From Candidatus Gastranaerophilales bacterium (lineage in GTDB: Bacteria > Cyanobacteriota > Vampirovibrionia > Gastranaerophilales > Gastranaerophilaceae): 47,407 bases of DNA. This document shows positions 1 to 8,519 of this stretch, piece by piece (position 1 is the first letter of the stretch; the number at the start of each line of letters is the position of its first letter). Position numbers and translations under genes: made by a program. The stretch lies in NCBI GenBank assembly GCA_947588785.1, contig CANPZN010000005.1, positions 1-47,407 of the forward strand, read 5' to 3'. The notes below the pieces were generated by a model. That model made no database searches. It was not told the origin of the DNA and saw nothing but the letters and a program-made list of their open reading frames with translations.

Positions 1-107
1 TCGTTCAGCTCGCCCTCACATTCTCGGGTTCGCTCGCTTTCGCTCGACTTCACCCTACGGAAAATTCGCTCTCTTGATCTTTTCTTATCGCAAAATTTTC
101 TCGAACA
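1..107 (-). repeat. Intergenic repeat copy R1
   Basis: The non-coding sequence before serS carries blocks found again in other spacers of this window. Positions 82-101 are identical to 23468-23487. Positions 15-28 match 23340-23353 exactly (CTCACATTCTCGGG). Read on the minus strand, 56-36 (AGGGTGAAGTCGAGCGAAAG then C) resembles 22181-22202 downstream of kdsA. The copy reads away from serS and runs off the left edge, so its full length and its left-hand neighbour are unknown. The block at 29-50 is CG-rich compared with the surrounding DNA and contains short internal repeats of CGCTCG. Confidence 0.6.
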
Positions 108-193
108 TACTTTGATTTAATTATATCAAAAAAATATCTTTTAATTTATGTGTGTTTTTAATAAAATAAAAGACAGAGTATGAGGTGAATTAT

Positions 194-1459
194 ATGCTTG
201 ATATAAAATTAATAAGAGAAAATCCGCAAAAAATAAACGAATTATTAAAAAGAAGAAATCCTGAATTATCTATAGACGAAATTATTTCAATAGATCTTGA
301 AAGAAGAAAAGTTCAAACTCTTGCTGATGAATTACGTGCTAAGAGAAAAAATATGTCTCAAGAAATCGGAATTATGAAAAAACAGGGTCAAAATACTGAT
401 GAAATTCAATCAAAAGTAAAGGAAATGGCTGAAGAAATAAAAAAATTAGAAGAAAAAGAACAAGAATTAGATTCTAAACAAAAAATTCTTCTTCTTTCCA
501 CACCAAATATTCCTGATGAAACTACTCCTATTGGTCTGAGTGAAAATGATAATGTTGAAATTAAACGAGTAGGAGAAGTAAAAAAAGTAAATTTTGTGCA
601 AAAACCACATTGGGATATATGCACGGAAAAAGATATAGTCGATTTTGAACGTGGTGTAAAATTATCTCAGTCAAGATTTTCGCTGTATAAAGGAAAAGGT
701 GCACAATTAGAAAGAGCAATAATAAATTTTTTCTTGGATGTTCATACCCAAGAACACGGGTATCAAGAAATTTTTCCGCCTGTTATGGTTAATTCAGCCA
801 CAATGACTGGAACGGGTCAGCTTCCAAAATTTGCTCAAGATATGTATAAATGTGAAAATGAAGATTTATATTTAATACCAACAGCAGAAGTTCCTGTTAC
901 AAATATTTATTCCGGCGAAATATTGAATGAAGAAGATTTACCGAAATATATGACGGCATATACTCCTTGTTTCCGAAGGGAAGCAGGTTCTGCAGGAAAA
1001 GATACACGAGGTCTGATACGTCAACATCAGTTTAATAAAGTAGAGTTAGTCAAATTGTGTACTCCAGAAACAAGTGTTGAAGAACACGAAAAACTAACAA
1101 GAAATGCTGAACACATATTGGAATTGTTGGAACTTCCATACAGACGAGTTGCCCTTTCAACGGGAGATATCGGATTTTCAGCCAGAAAATGTTTCGATTT
1201 GGAAGTTTGGTTGCCTTCATATAATTCATATAAAGAAATTTCAAGCTGTTCAAATTTTGGAGATTTCCAAGCAAGAAGAGCTAATATAAGATATCGTTCA
1301 AAAGAAACTGGGAAACCTATATTTGTTCATACTTTAAATGGTTCCGGATTGGCAGTCGGAAGAACTTTTGCCGCAATTTTAGAAAATTTTCAAACTGAAG
1401 ATGGTTCTGTTGTTATACCAAAAGTACTTAGAAAATATACAGGATGGGATATCTTATAA
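194..1459 (+). CDS. serS: Serine--tRNA ligase
   Basis: Charges tRNA-Ser (and tRNA-Sec where present) with serine in the cytoplasm. The 421-residue product has the usual bacterial length. It begins with [10 protein letters not shown], followed by a charged helical-hairpin arm at about residues 30-100. The class II catalytic core shows motif 2 near residue 259 ([15 protein letters not shown]) and motif 3 near residue 383 ([10 protein letters not shown]), with TAEVP and the GTGQLPKF segment between. A GTG nine bases upstream is in frame, but it lies inside the Shine-Dalgarno sequence GAGGTG (183-187), so the ATG at 194 is chosen. The stop overlaps the next start (TAATG), so serS and tmk are translationally coupled. 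Confidence 0.97.
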   Translation: MLDIKLIRENPQKINELLKRRNPELSIDEIISIDLERRKVQTLADELRAKRKNMSQEIGIMKKQGQNTDEIQSKVKEMAEEIKKLEEKEQELDSKQKILLLSTPNIPDETTPIGLSENDNVEIKRVGEVKKVNFVQKPHWDICTEKDIVDFERGVKLSQSRFSLYKGKGAQLERAIINFFLDVHTQEHGYQEIFPPVMVNSATMTGTGQLPKFAQDMYKCENEDLYLIPTAEVPVTNIYSGEILNEEDLPKYMTAYTPCFRREAGSAGKDTRGLIRQHQFNKVELVKLCTPETSVEEHEKLTRNAEHILELLELPYRRVALSTGDIGFSARKCFDLEVWLPSYNSYKEISSCSNFGDFQARRANIRYRSKETGKPIFVHTLNGSGLAVGRTFAAILENFQTEDGSVVIPKVLRKYTGWDIL

Positions 1460-2088
1460 TGAAAAAAGGTCTGTTTATTACCTTTGAAGGTGTTGATGGC
1501 TGCGGAAAAACAACACAATTAACAAAAACAAAAGAATTTTTAGAATCAAAAGGGTACGATGTCGTTGTTACCCGTGAACCCGGAGCTGGTGAAATCGGTA
1601 ATAAGATAAGAGAAATGCTGCTTCATTATAATGGAAATATATCTGATAAATGTGAAATGTTTCTCTTCCTTGCAGATAGAGCTCAACATATTGAAAATTT
1701 AATCAAACCATCTGTAGATAAAGGAAAAGTGGTATTATGTGACCGCCATACGGATTCAACATTGGCATATCAAGGTTTTGCCAGAGGTCAAGATATAGAA
1801 TTATTGAATAAATTAAATAAAATAGCAGTAAATGGAATAATCCCAGATTTAACATTGCTGTATGATCTTGATACTGATATAGCACAAGAAAGGGTAGGCT
1901 TAAATAAAGACAGAATGGAATCTGTAAATATTGAATTTCATAAAAAGGTTAGAAATGGTTATTTAAGCTTGCAAAAAAAATATCCCGAACGAATAAAATT
2001 AATAAATGCAAATAATTCAATAGAGAAAGTATTTGAACAAACTAAAGATATTGTGTTACAACTAATACAAGAAAAGCGAGGAATATAA
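1459..2088 (+). CDS. tmk: Thymidylate kinase
   Basis: Phosphorylates dTMP to dTDP with ATP for DNA synthesis. The product of 209 residues is typical for bacterial TMP kinases. The P-loop is visible at residues 11-18 (GVDGCGKT) inside FEGVDGCGKTTQ. The substrate-binding segment DRHTDSTLAYQGFARG starts near residue 94, and a short LID-like basic stretch follows. An ATG at 1444 is in frame but lies inside serS without a ribosome site. The ATG at 1459 overlaps the serS stop and gives the normal N-terminus [11 protein letters not shown]. Its own stop overlaps the start of the next gene in the same TAATG manner. Confidence 0.95.
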   Translation: MKKGLFITFEGVDGCGKTTQLTKTKEFLESKGYDVVVTREPGAGEIGNKIREMLLHYNGNISDKCEMFLFLADRAQHIENLIKPSVDKGKVVLCDRHTDSTLAYQGFARGQDIELLNKLNKIAVNGIIPDLTLLYDLDTDIAQERVGLNKDRMESVNIEFHKKVRNGYLSLQKKYPERIKLINANNSIEKVFEQTKDIVLQLIQEKRGI

Positions 2089-2420
2089 TGGCTGAATCAT
2101 ATAGACGCTGGTATGATAATGATCCGATATTAAAAGAAGCTCTGGAACTATTAAAACTTCAAACTGATGATAAAAAAACGGCAGCAGCAGATTATATTAT
2201 TTCATTACAAGAACAAGTTGCACAAGACGTAATAGAAAGAATCTATGAAATAACTAAACAGTTTTCAAATAAAGGAAATCGTTGGTATGATAATGATCCT
2301 GTAATGTTAAAAGCTATAGAATTATTGAGAGTTGCACCGCCAAAAACTCAACGAATAGCTGCATTAAAATTACTTCTTGCAATTGAAAATAATGATATGC
2401 ATTCATTAGATATAGAGTAA
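2088..2420 (+). CDS. Small protein with two RWYDNDP repeats
   Basis: A 110-residue protein that I cannot assign to a function. It is built from two tandem repeats about 58 residues apart. Each opens with the identical heptad RWYDNDP (residues 7-13 and 65-71) and continues into an amphipathic helix (ILKEALELLKL and VMLKAIELLRV) and then a second Ala/Leu-rich helix. No signal peptide, membrane segment or Cys residue is present, so it is probably a small cytosolic helical protein. The start overlaps the tmk stop, and folE2 follows four bases later, so it belongs to the same transcript. The invariant Trp-Tyr-Asp-Asn-Asp-Pro core looks like a ligand or partner surface rather than a catalytic site, but that is inference. 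Confidence 0.85.
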   Translation: MAESYRRWYDNDPILKEALELLKLQTDDKKTAAADYIISLQEQVAQDVIERIYEITKQFSNKGNRWYDNDPVMLKAIELLRVAPPKTQRIAALKLLLAIENNDMHSLDIE

Positions 2421-2424
2421 AAAA

Positions 2425-3249
2425 ATGATAAATAAGTTAAAAGATATTCAAAATCAGGAAGATTTGAGGGGGATAGACATACAAAAAGTCGGAGTAAATG
2501 GTGTTGAAGTACCTCTAATTATAGAACGTAAAAATGCACAAAGTCAGGTAGTAAGTGCAAAAGCGAGATTAAGTGTAACATTACCTCATAACTATAGAGG
2601 GACACATATGTCTCGTTTTATTGAAGTATTAAGTGATTATTCAAGTAGAAATCTTCTCGGTATTGATATAAAAGGGCTGTTGGTTGATGTAAAAAATAAG
2701 TTAGATTCACAAAGTGCTCACGTAAAATTTGAATTCAAATATTTCATAAATAAAAAAGCCCCCGTAAGCGGAATGGAGTTTCCGATAGGATATGATTGTT
2801 CATTTCAAGGTGATTTAGACGGTGATAAATATAACTTTTTACTTGGGGTAAAAGTTCCTATTACGACATTATGTCCTTGTTCAAAAGAAATATCGAAATA
2901 TTCTGCCCATAACCAAAGAACAATGGTAAAAGTAAAAGTAAGTTATAATGAAAATGACATAATATGGATAGAAGATTTAGTTGAAAAAATTGAAAGCTGC
3001 GGTTCAAGTCAGGTCTATTCAATATTGAAAAGATGTGATGAAAAATATGTAACAGAAACTGCATATGAAAATCCTAAATTTGTAGAAGATGTACTAAGAG
3101 AAGTTATTAGTTTCTTAAAAAATGATGATAAAGTAACATTTTATGAAATAGAAGTTGAAGCTCAGGAAAGTATACATAATCATAATGCATGGGCATTTCA
3201 AACAGAAGATAAATCACAATTGGAGATAAAAAATGAAAGAATTATTTAA
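2425..3249 (+). CDS. folE2: GTP cyclohydrolase I, FolE2 (type IB)
   Basis: Converts GTP to 7,8-dihydroneopterin triphosphate, the first step to folate (and to queuosine precursors). The 274-residue sequence matches the FolE2 family rather than classical FolE. It has the early LRGIDIQKVGVNGVEVPL segment, the metal-site region TTLCPCSKEIS near residue 149, the AHNQR motif just after it, and late E-S-x-H-N-H-N-A-W-A-F. FolE2 enzymes work with metals other than zinc and are often kept or induced under low zinc. No Zur-type operator could be recognised here. The 3' end overlaps the aminotransferase start by 17 bases. Confidence 0.93.
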   Translation: MINKLKDIQNQEDLRGIDIQKVGVNGVEVPLIIERKNAQSQVVSAKARLSVTLPHNYRGTHMSRFIEVLSDYSSRNLLGIDIKGLLVDVKNKLDSQSAHVKFEFKYFINKKAPVSGMEFPIGYDCSFQGDLDGDKYNFLLGVKVPITTLCPCSKEISKYSAHNQRTMVKVKVSYNENDIIWIEDLVEKIESCGSSQVYSILKRCDEKYVTETAYENPKFVEDVLREVISFLKNDDKVTFYEIEVEAQESIHNHNAWAFQTEDKSQLEIKNERII

Positions 3250-4477
3250 CGATTACGTACAATCATTAGAGACATATATAATGATTCAAATAAAAATGGA
3301 AGCTGCAAAATTAGCACCGGAATTAACAAAAAAAGGCAGAACTCCAATTTCGCTGGCAATGGGAGCTCCTGTTGAAAAACCGCCGAAATTAGTAACGGAA
3401 AAAATAATGGAATATGCAAATACAGATGGTATGCATACATATACTTTAGTTAAAGGTGAATCATATTTATTGGATTCAATAGCAAAAAATATGAAAAAAC
3501 GTACAGGAGTAGAATTCGATATTAATTCTGAAATTTGTGCATTAATAGGATCAAAAGAAGGTATTGCAAATTTAATCAGAGCGTTGATTAATCCGAAAAG
3601 TAATATGAAAGATAGAGATATAATATTAATTCCGGATCCCGGGTATGCTTCTTATAAAGAAATGGTTAAAGTATCAGGCGGAATGAGTTATGGAATTCCT
3701 TTACAACCTGAAAATAATTATATGCCGGATTTGGAAGAAGTTATGAACAATCTTGAAAAAGATGGCTTTGACAGAAAGAAAGTAAAGGCAGTAGTAATTA
3801 ATTATCCAAATAATCCGTTGGGAGCAATATGTACAAAAGACTATTTACAAAAAACGGTGGAATTTTGTAAAAAATATAAAATTCTCTTAATTTCAGATGC
3901 GGCATATATTGATCTTACATTTGAAGGTGCACCGAAAGCACATAGTGTATTTGAAATTGAAGGAGCAAAAGATGTTGCAGTGGAATTTTTCAGTTTTTCA
4001 AAACCATATTCAATGACGGGCTGGAGAATCGGATGGGTTTGCGGTAATAGAGATGCTGTCGGAATATTAGGAAAACTAAAATCTACAATTGATACGGGTA
4101 TATATAAACCGATTCAAAAAGCAGCAGCCGATATTTTAAATTCAAAAGAGGGTGATGAATATATTGTTGAAGCAAATCATAGATTTGAAAGAAAACAAAA
4201 AATAATAGTTGATGGTTTTAAAGAACTTGGTTGGCCAATGGATAAAATTAATCCTCCAAAAGCTACATTTTATTTGTGGCTTCCTGTTCCTCCGAAATAC
4301 AAAACTTCAAAAGAATTTACGGATGATGTGTTGAAAACATCTGGTATAGTTTTAGTACCTGGCAATGGATTCGGAAAAAATGGTGAAGGTTGGTTTAGAA
4401 TGTCAATTGTTGCCGCTGAAACACAAATGAAAGAAGTAATAAAACGATTAAAAGAAGACGGTTTCTATTTTGAATAA
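3233..4477 (+). CDS. PLP-dependent class I/II aminotransferase (possibly LL-diaminopimelate type)
   Basis: A fold-type I aminotransferase of 414 residues. The PLP lysine is in SFSKPYSMTGWRIGW (Lys near residue 257). The Asn-Pro segment INYPNNPLGA, the PDPGYASYKEM loop and the C-terminal Arg in EGWFRMSIV are all present. The start is supported by GGAG ahead of ATG 3233, inside the end of folE2. The genome makes diaminopimelate (dapA and asd are in this window), and the sequence resembles aminotransferases annotated as LL-diaminopimelate aminotransferase. However, its N-terminal SLAMGAPVEKPP segment differs from classical DapL, so the substrate is unproven. Aspartate or aromatic amino acid transamination is an alternative. 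Confidence 0.88.
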   Translation: MKELFNDYVQSLETYIMIQIKMEAAKLAPELTKKGRTPISLAMGAPVEKPPKLVTEKIMEYANTDGMHTYTLVKGESYLLDSIAKNMKKRTGVEFDINSEICALIGSKEGIANLIRALINPKSNMKDRDIILIPDPGYASYKEMVKVSGGMSYGIPLQPENNYMPDLEEVMNNLEKDGFDRKKVKAVVINYPNNPLGAICTKDYLQKTVEFCKKYKILLISDAAYIDLTFEGAPKAHSVFEIEGAKDVAVEFFSFSKPYSMTGWRIGWVCGNRDAVGILGKLKSTIDTGIYKPIQKAAADILNSKEGDEYIVEANHRFERKQKIIVDGFKELGWPMDKINPPKATFYLWLPVPPKYKTSKEFTDDVLKTSGIVLVPGNGFGKNGEGWFRMSIVAAETQMKEVIKRLKEDGFYFE

Positions 4478-5066
4478 AACAATAATTGTAGATTATGAAG
4501 CAGGAAATTTAAGAAGTGTAGCAAATATGCTGACATTTCTAAAAGTTGATTATGAAATTACTTCAGAAAAAGAAAAAATACTGAATGCAGAACGTATAAT
4601 ATTCCCCGGGCAAGGACATTTTGGACAGGCAATGAATAACCTTGAAAAAAAAGGGTTAATACCTATAATACAAGAATGTTGCAGAAAAAATATTCCGTTC
4701 TTGGGAATATGTATAGGGTTGCAAATTTTATTTGAAAGAAGTGAAGAAGCTCCCGGGATAAAAGGTCTTTCAATCTTTGAAGGTGAAGTAAGACGGTTTA
4801 GAACCGGGAAAATACCTCAGGTCGGGTGGAATAAGATAATACCTACGGGAATAGATAAAAATTTAAAAAATGAATATTTTTATTTTGTTAATTCGTATTA
4901 CGTTGAACCTAAAGATAGAGGTATAATAAGTACATATTGTGATTATAATATAAAATTTTGTTCATCAATCAAGAAAAATAATGTAACAGCAGTGCAATTT
5001 CATCCTGAGAAAAGCTCTCAGGTGGGACTTTCTTTTTTTAGAAATTGGTATGGCTTGAATAATTGA
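4470..5066 (+). CDS. hisH: Imidazole glycerol phosphate synthase, glutamine amidotransferase subunit
   Basis: HisH releases ammonia from glutamine and passes it to HisF, which makes imidazole glycerol phosphate and AICAR in histidine synthesis. The 198-residue product is a class I amidotransferase. The nucleophile Cys81 lies in FLGICIGLQILF, and the His178/Glu180 pair in QFHPEKS. HisH landmarks DYEAGNLRSV, FPGQGHFG, PQVGWN and YFVNSYYVEP are present. The start is TTG, overlapping the previous gene by eight bases. No hisF or other his gene is in the window; instead two radical SAM genes follow directly. A role in surface-sugar amidation, as in HisH homologues of some O-antigen clusters, cannot be excluded. 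Confidence 0.9.
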   Translation: MNKTIIVDYEAGNLRSVANMLTFLKVDYEITSEKEKILNAERIIFPGQGHFGQAMNNLEKKGLIPIIQECCRKNIPFLGICIGLQILFERSEEAPGIKGLSIFEGEVRRFRTGKIPQVGWNKIIPTGIDKNLKNEYFYFVNSYYVEPKDRGIISTYCDYNIKFCSSIKKNNVTAVQFHPEKSSQVGLSFFRNWYGLNN

Positions 5067-5075
5067 GAGGAATAT

Positions 5076-6113
5076 ATGTTAAAAGAAATAAAATCGTTAT
5101 TCATAAAAGAAAAAAAAAGTAATAAATATGTAAGCTGTGAATATGTGCAGCACGGATTTAATGTTGATTATGAAGATATAAAAATGTGCTGCTTTAATTG
5201 CCATGAAGGTGGCGGAAGGCAAATATTGATAGACAATTATCATGGAGAAATGATAAATTGGAATAAATTTTTTAAAGAAAAACGGAAAATGCGTGAATTA
5301 AATAAGAAAGGAATAATATTAGATCGTTGCAAAGGCTGTATTTTTTTGAAAGAAAGAGAGTGGGATGAGGAAGATTATATAAATTATATGGTATTTAATC
5401 ATTGGACTCAATGTAATTGTAAGTGTAAGTATTGTTTTACAAATGAGCAATCGGATTATTTTAATGCACGAAAGAATTACAATATGTATCCTGTTATAAA
5501 AAAGCTGGCGGATATGGGGAAAATAAGAGGCGGCGGAGAGATTGGATTTGGCGGCGGAGAACCTGCATTATTACCTGAATTTGAACCAATGGTCAATTTA
5601 CTTTTAGATTGCGGTTGTGATAATATAAGGGTTCATTCATCCGCTGTAAAATACTCCCTGGCAATAGAAAGAGGATTACGGGAAGGTAAACTTACACTTG
5701 TTGTATCGGTTGATTCCGGCAGAGCGGAAACTTATGAAAATATAAAAAGAGTAAATCATTTTAATAAAGTTTGGGAAAATATGGCAAAATATGCTCAAAG
5801 TCAAAGTGAGAATAAATATAAGGCCAAAACAAAATATATAATATATCCCGGATTTAATGATAATAAAGAAGAAATAGATAAATTTTTTGAATTAACAAAT
5901 CAATCCGGAGTAAAAAGTGTTGTTTTGGATATTGAAGGCGGATGGTATGAGCAAAATAAATATAAAGTTCCGGACTATATATATGAACTTTTAGATTATG
6001 CTTATGATAAGGCATTAAGCTATGATATGAAAAATATAGAATTATATGATAGGGCAAGCCATATGAAATCTCATAAAGAAGAATATATAAAGCTAAGAGA
6101 TAATGTCAAATAA
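5076..6113 (+). CDS. Radical SAM protein with Cys-rich N-terminal domain (paralogue 1)
   Basis: A 345-residue radical SAM enzyme of unknown substrate. The iron-sulfur motif CNCKCKYC (Cys113, Cys117, Cys120) is unusually far from the N-terminus. It is preceded by a domain with further ordered cysteines: Cys21, the pair Cys38-Cys39, Cys42-His43 followed by GGG, and Cys85-x-x-Cys88. These could hold an additional cluster or metal. After the SAM cluster comes the SAM-binding GFGGGEP segment, then a barrel with VVSVDSG and YPGFNDN. There is no SPASM-type C-terminal Cys domain. A good ribosome site (GAGAGG) precedes ATG 5076. It lies ten bases after hisH and overlaps the next, paralogous gene by 11 bases, so they are co-translated. 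Confidence 0.92.
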   Translation: MLKEIKSLFIKEKKSNKYVSCEYVQHGFNVDYEDIKMCCFNCHEGGGRQILIDNYHGEMINWNKFFKEKRKMRELNKKGIILDRCKGCIFLKEREWDEEDYINYMVFNHWTQCNCKCKYCFTNEQSDYFNARKNYNMYPVIKKLADMGKIRGGGEIGFGGGEPALLPEFEPMVNLLLDCGCDNIRVHSSAVKYSLAIERGLREGKLTLVVSVDSGRAETYENIKRVNHFNKVWENMAKYAQSQSENKYKAKTKYIIYPGFNDNKEEIDKFFELTNQSGVKSVVLDIEGGWYEQNKYKVPDYIYELLDYAYDKALSYDMKNIELYDRASHMKSHKEEYIKLRDNVK

Positions 6114-8379
6114 TTATACATCTTGTGATTGGCTCAGAAACGGAATAGATTTTGAGTTAGACCATATAGAAATATGTTGTTTCCGCTGCCATAGCGGGGG
6201 TGGTGAAATTAAACTTGCCAAAATAAAGAATGGTCAGATTGATATAAAAGAACTTATTGAAAATCGTGAAGTTTTAATAAATGAAAATAAAAATGGAAAA
6301 ATAAACAAACAATGTATTGGGTGTTTTAATTTAAAAAATGAAAAATGGCTTGATAAACCAAGTATAAAATATATTCATTTTAATCATTGGACGTATTGTA
6401 ATTCAAATTGCATTTATTGTTATACAAAAGCTGACGAAAAATATAAAAATGGAATTCAAAATTATAATGCTTTACCTATATTAAAAGAGATATTAAAATA
6501 TATAGATTTTTCTTCGGAAGGTGAAATTACCTTTGCAGGTGGAGAACCTGTAATGTTAAATGAATTTGAAGATATAATTAATTATCTTTTGGAAATAGGT
6601 GCAAAAAAAATTATTGTACATACCTCCAGTGTAAAATATTCAGAAGCATTAGAAAAAGCATTAGCTGAAAATAAGGCTCAAGTTGTAATTTCTCATGATT
6701 GTGGTTATGAAGATACATTTAAAAAAATAAAAAATACAGAAAAATATAATCAAGTATGGGAGAATACAAAAAGGTATGCAAGATATAAAAATGTATTTTC
6801 TAAATATGTAATAATACCGCAAGTGAATGATAATAAAAAAGAAATTGATTACTGGTTAAATCAGGTAGTTACCAATAATGTAAAATCTGTGATAGTTGAT
6901 ATTGAACATAATTATTATAATGAGGTTAAAAATAAACTAAAACTAACGGTAAATATAATAGAATTGTTAGAATATATAAAAAAGGAAGCAAAACGTTTAG
7001 GAATTAAAGTAAGTTACTATAATACAGCAATTTATTTGAATAAAAAATATAAATATTTAATTCCGTTTATAAAATATAAACACTATTTCATAGAATTGAT
7101 AATTCTCTCATTGCCTTTATTAATGGGAAATTTAGGGCAAACATTAATCGGTGCGACAGATATTCTTGTAGTAGCAAAATATAATATAAATTCATTGGCG
7201 GCAATAAGTATTGCGAATTCAATATTATTCACGATATTTATATTCGGTTTGGGGATTCTTGGAGCAATATCAATAATTTTATCAAATATGCGAGGATCAA
7301 AACAGAAAACTAAAAAGTATTTGATGCCAAGTTTAATATTTTCATTATTGCTTGCAGTTATATTTACAATAGTTTGTTATTATTCAAAATATCTGGTAGA
7401 TTTAATGGGATTTGAAAAAATGTTAATCCCATATATAAAAGAATATATAACAATAGTATCGTTTTCAATGTTTGGCATGTTTTTATTTCAGGGAATAAAG
7501 GAATTTTTATTAGCATATGAAATAGTAAAATTTCCTAATTTATTATTATTAGCTGCAGTATTAATCAATTTATTGTTTGATGTCATGTTTGTATATGGTT
7601 GCGGAATAATACCCCCAATGGGGTCAAAAGGAGCAGCAATAGCCACGTTATCAGTAAGAACAATAATGGGGCTAATATTATTATTATATGTATTTAAATT
7701 AATCAAATTCAAGGATATGATAGATTTCAAATATATGAAACAATTGATAAAAATAGGAGTTCCTATAGGATTTGCATTATTGTTTGAATTTTTGGCATTT
7801 AACATAATAACCGTGCTGGTAGGAAGAGAAGCAGGGATATTATCGGCAACACATAATATAATAATAACAATATCTTCAGCAACATTTATGGTGCCATTAG
7901 CAATAGCAACAGCGGTTGCAATCAAGGTATCGTATTATTACGGAGCAAGAAATTCTTTGGAAATTAAAAGATATTCATATGCATCATTAATAATGGGAGT
8001 AGGATTTATGGCAGTTGCCGGCATAATATTAGCATTATTTCCGAAAGAAATAATAAGCATATTTACAAATAATGAGGAAGTTTTAAAAATAGCAATGCCG
8101 CTTGTAATAATTGCAGCAATGTATCAAATATTTGACGGATTTCAAGTTGTTGCCGGCGGAATATTAAGAGGATTTAAAATGACCAAAATAGTATCAACAT
8201 GTGTATTAACAGGGTATTGGCTGGTTGGTGCTCCATTAGCATATATATTGGTAAATAAATATAATTGTTCATTAAAAGGATACTGGATAGCACTTGCAGT
8301 ATCACTGTTTTCAATGGGAATCGGTCAGGCTGTTATCGCAAAATGGAAATATAATAAAATAAAAAAAATATATCAATAA
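6103..8379 (+). CDS. Radical SAM - MATE transporter fusion protein
   Basis: One uninterrupted 758-residue reading frame joining an enzyme and an exporter. Residues 1 to about 310 are a radical SAM domain paralogous to the preceding gene: Cys8, Cys25-Cys26, Cys29-His30-x-GGG, Cys71-x-x-Cys74, the cluster Cys99/Cys103/Cys106 (CNSNCIYC) and FAGGEP. From about residue 325 a full MATE-family transporter follows, opening with ELIILSLPLLMGNLGQTLIG. It has about twelve hydrophobic segments in two halves, the second half holding TISSATFMVPLAIATAVAIK. The junction falls where the free-standing paralogues end, so both parts look complete. MATE proteins export organic cations, drugs or lipid-linked sugars using H+ or Na+ gradients. 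The idea that the enzyme part makes the transported substrate is an inference. Confidence 0.9.
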   Translation: MSNNYTSCDWLRNGIDFELDHIEICCFRCHSGGGEIKLAKIKNGQIDIKELIENREVLINENKNGKINKQCIGCFNLKNEKWLDKPSIKYIHFNHWTYCNSNCIYCYTKADEKYKNGIQNYNALPILKEILKYIDFSSEGEITFAGGEPVMLNEFEDIINYLLEIGAKKIIVHTSSVKYSEALEKALAENKAQVVISHDCGYEDTFKKIKNTEKYNQVWENTKRYARYKNVFSKYVIIPQVNDNKKEIDYWLNQVVTNNVKSVIVDIEHNYYNEVKNKLKLTVNIIELLEYIKKEAKRLGIKVSYYNTAIYLNKKYKYLIPFIKYKHYFIELIILSLPLLMGNLGQTLIGATDILVVAKYNINSLAAISIANSILFTIFIFGLGILGAISIILSNMRGSKQKTKKYLMPSLIFSLLLAVIFTIVCYYSKYLVDLMGFEKMLIPYIKEYITIVSFSMFGMFLFQGIKEFLLAYEIVKFPNLLLLAAVLINLLFDVMFVYGCGIIPPMGSKGAAIATLSVRTIMGLILLLYVFKLIKFKDMIDFKYMKQLIKIGVPIGFALLFEFLAFNIITVLVGREAGILSATHNIIITISSATFMVPLAIATAVAIKVSYYYGARNSLEIKRYSYASLIMGVGFMAVAGIILALFPKEIISIFTNNEEVLKIAMPLVIIAAMYQIFDGFQVVAGGILRGFKMTKIVSTCVLTGYWLVGAPLAYILVNKYNCSLKGYWIALAVSLFSMGIGQAVIAKWKYNKIKKIYQ

Positions 8380-8399
8380 TTACAAATCTTTAATAAATG

Positions 8400-8427
8400 T
8401 TCAATTCAGACTAATTTAAGCTATAAT
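8400..8427 (+). promoter_or_regulatory. Probable promoter of the pyrH operon
   Basis: A perfect -10 hexamer TATAAT (8422-8427) follows a weak -35 TTCAAT (8400-8405) with a 16-base spacer. It starts a leader of about 85 bases before pyrH and lies in the only sizeable spacer (140 bases) between the radical SAM-MATE gene and pyrH. It overlaps the first copy of an 11-base direct repeat and a TGTTCA/TGAACA inverted pair, so it may be regulated. Confidence 0.5.
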
Positions 8428-8470
8428 GATGTTAATGTTAATTAGAATGAACATAAAGTATTCAGACTAA
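8404..8470 (+). repeat. Direct repeat pair flanking the pyrH promoter -10 box
   Basis: ATTCAGACTAA occurs at 8404-8414 and again at 8460-8470, 56 bases apart and on either side of the -10 box. In addition TGTTCA at 8399-8404 and TGAACA further downstream (about 8447-8452) form an inverted pair. The arrangement would suit a dimeric or looping regulator, but no protein is implied by the sequence itself. Confidence 0.5.
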
Positions 8471-8519
8471 GTTATAGAGTTTGTGAAAAAATAGAATAGA
8501 TAAGTAAACATAGGTTTTT

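Noticed and set aside
1-193. T-box leader upstream of serS
   Set aside because: No T-box core sequence, specifier hairpin or terminator is visible; most of the region is explained by repeat copy R1.
7488-7925. Minus-strand 145-codon frame inside the MATE part
   Set aside because: It lies opposite well-supported transporter codons and looks like an antisense shadow without a start signal or family motif.
5067-8519. A precursor peptide for the radical SAM enzymes (RiPP-type system)
   Set aside because: No short frame with a ribosome site was found in the small gaps or in 8380-8519; genes overlap or abut, so a local precursor is not supported.
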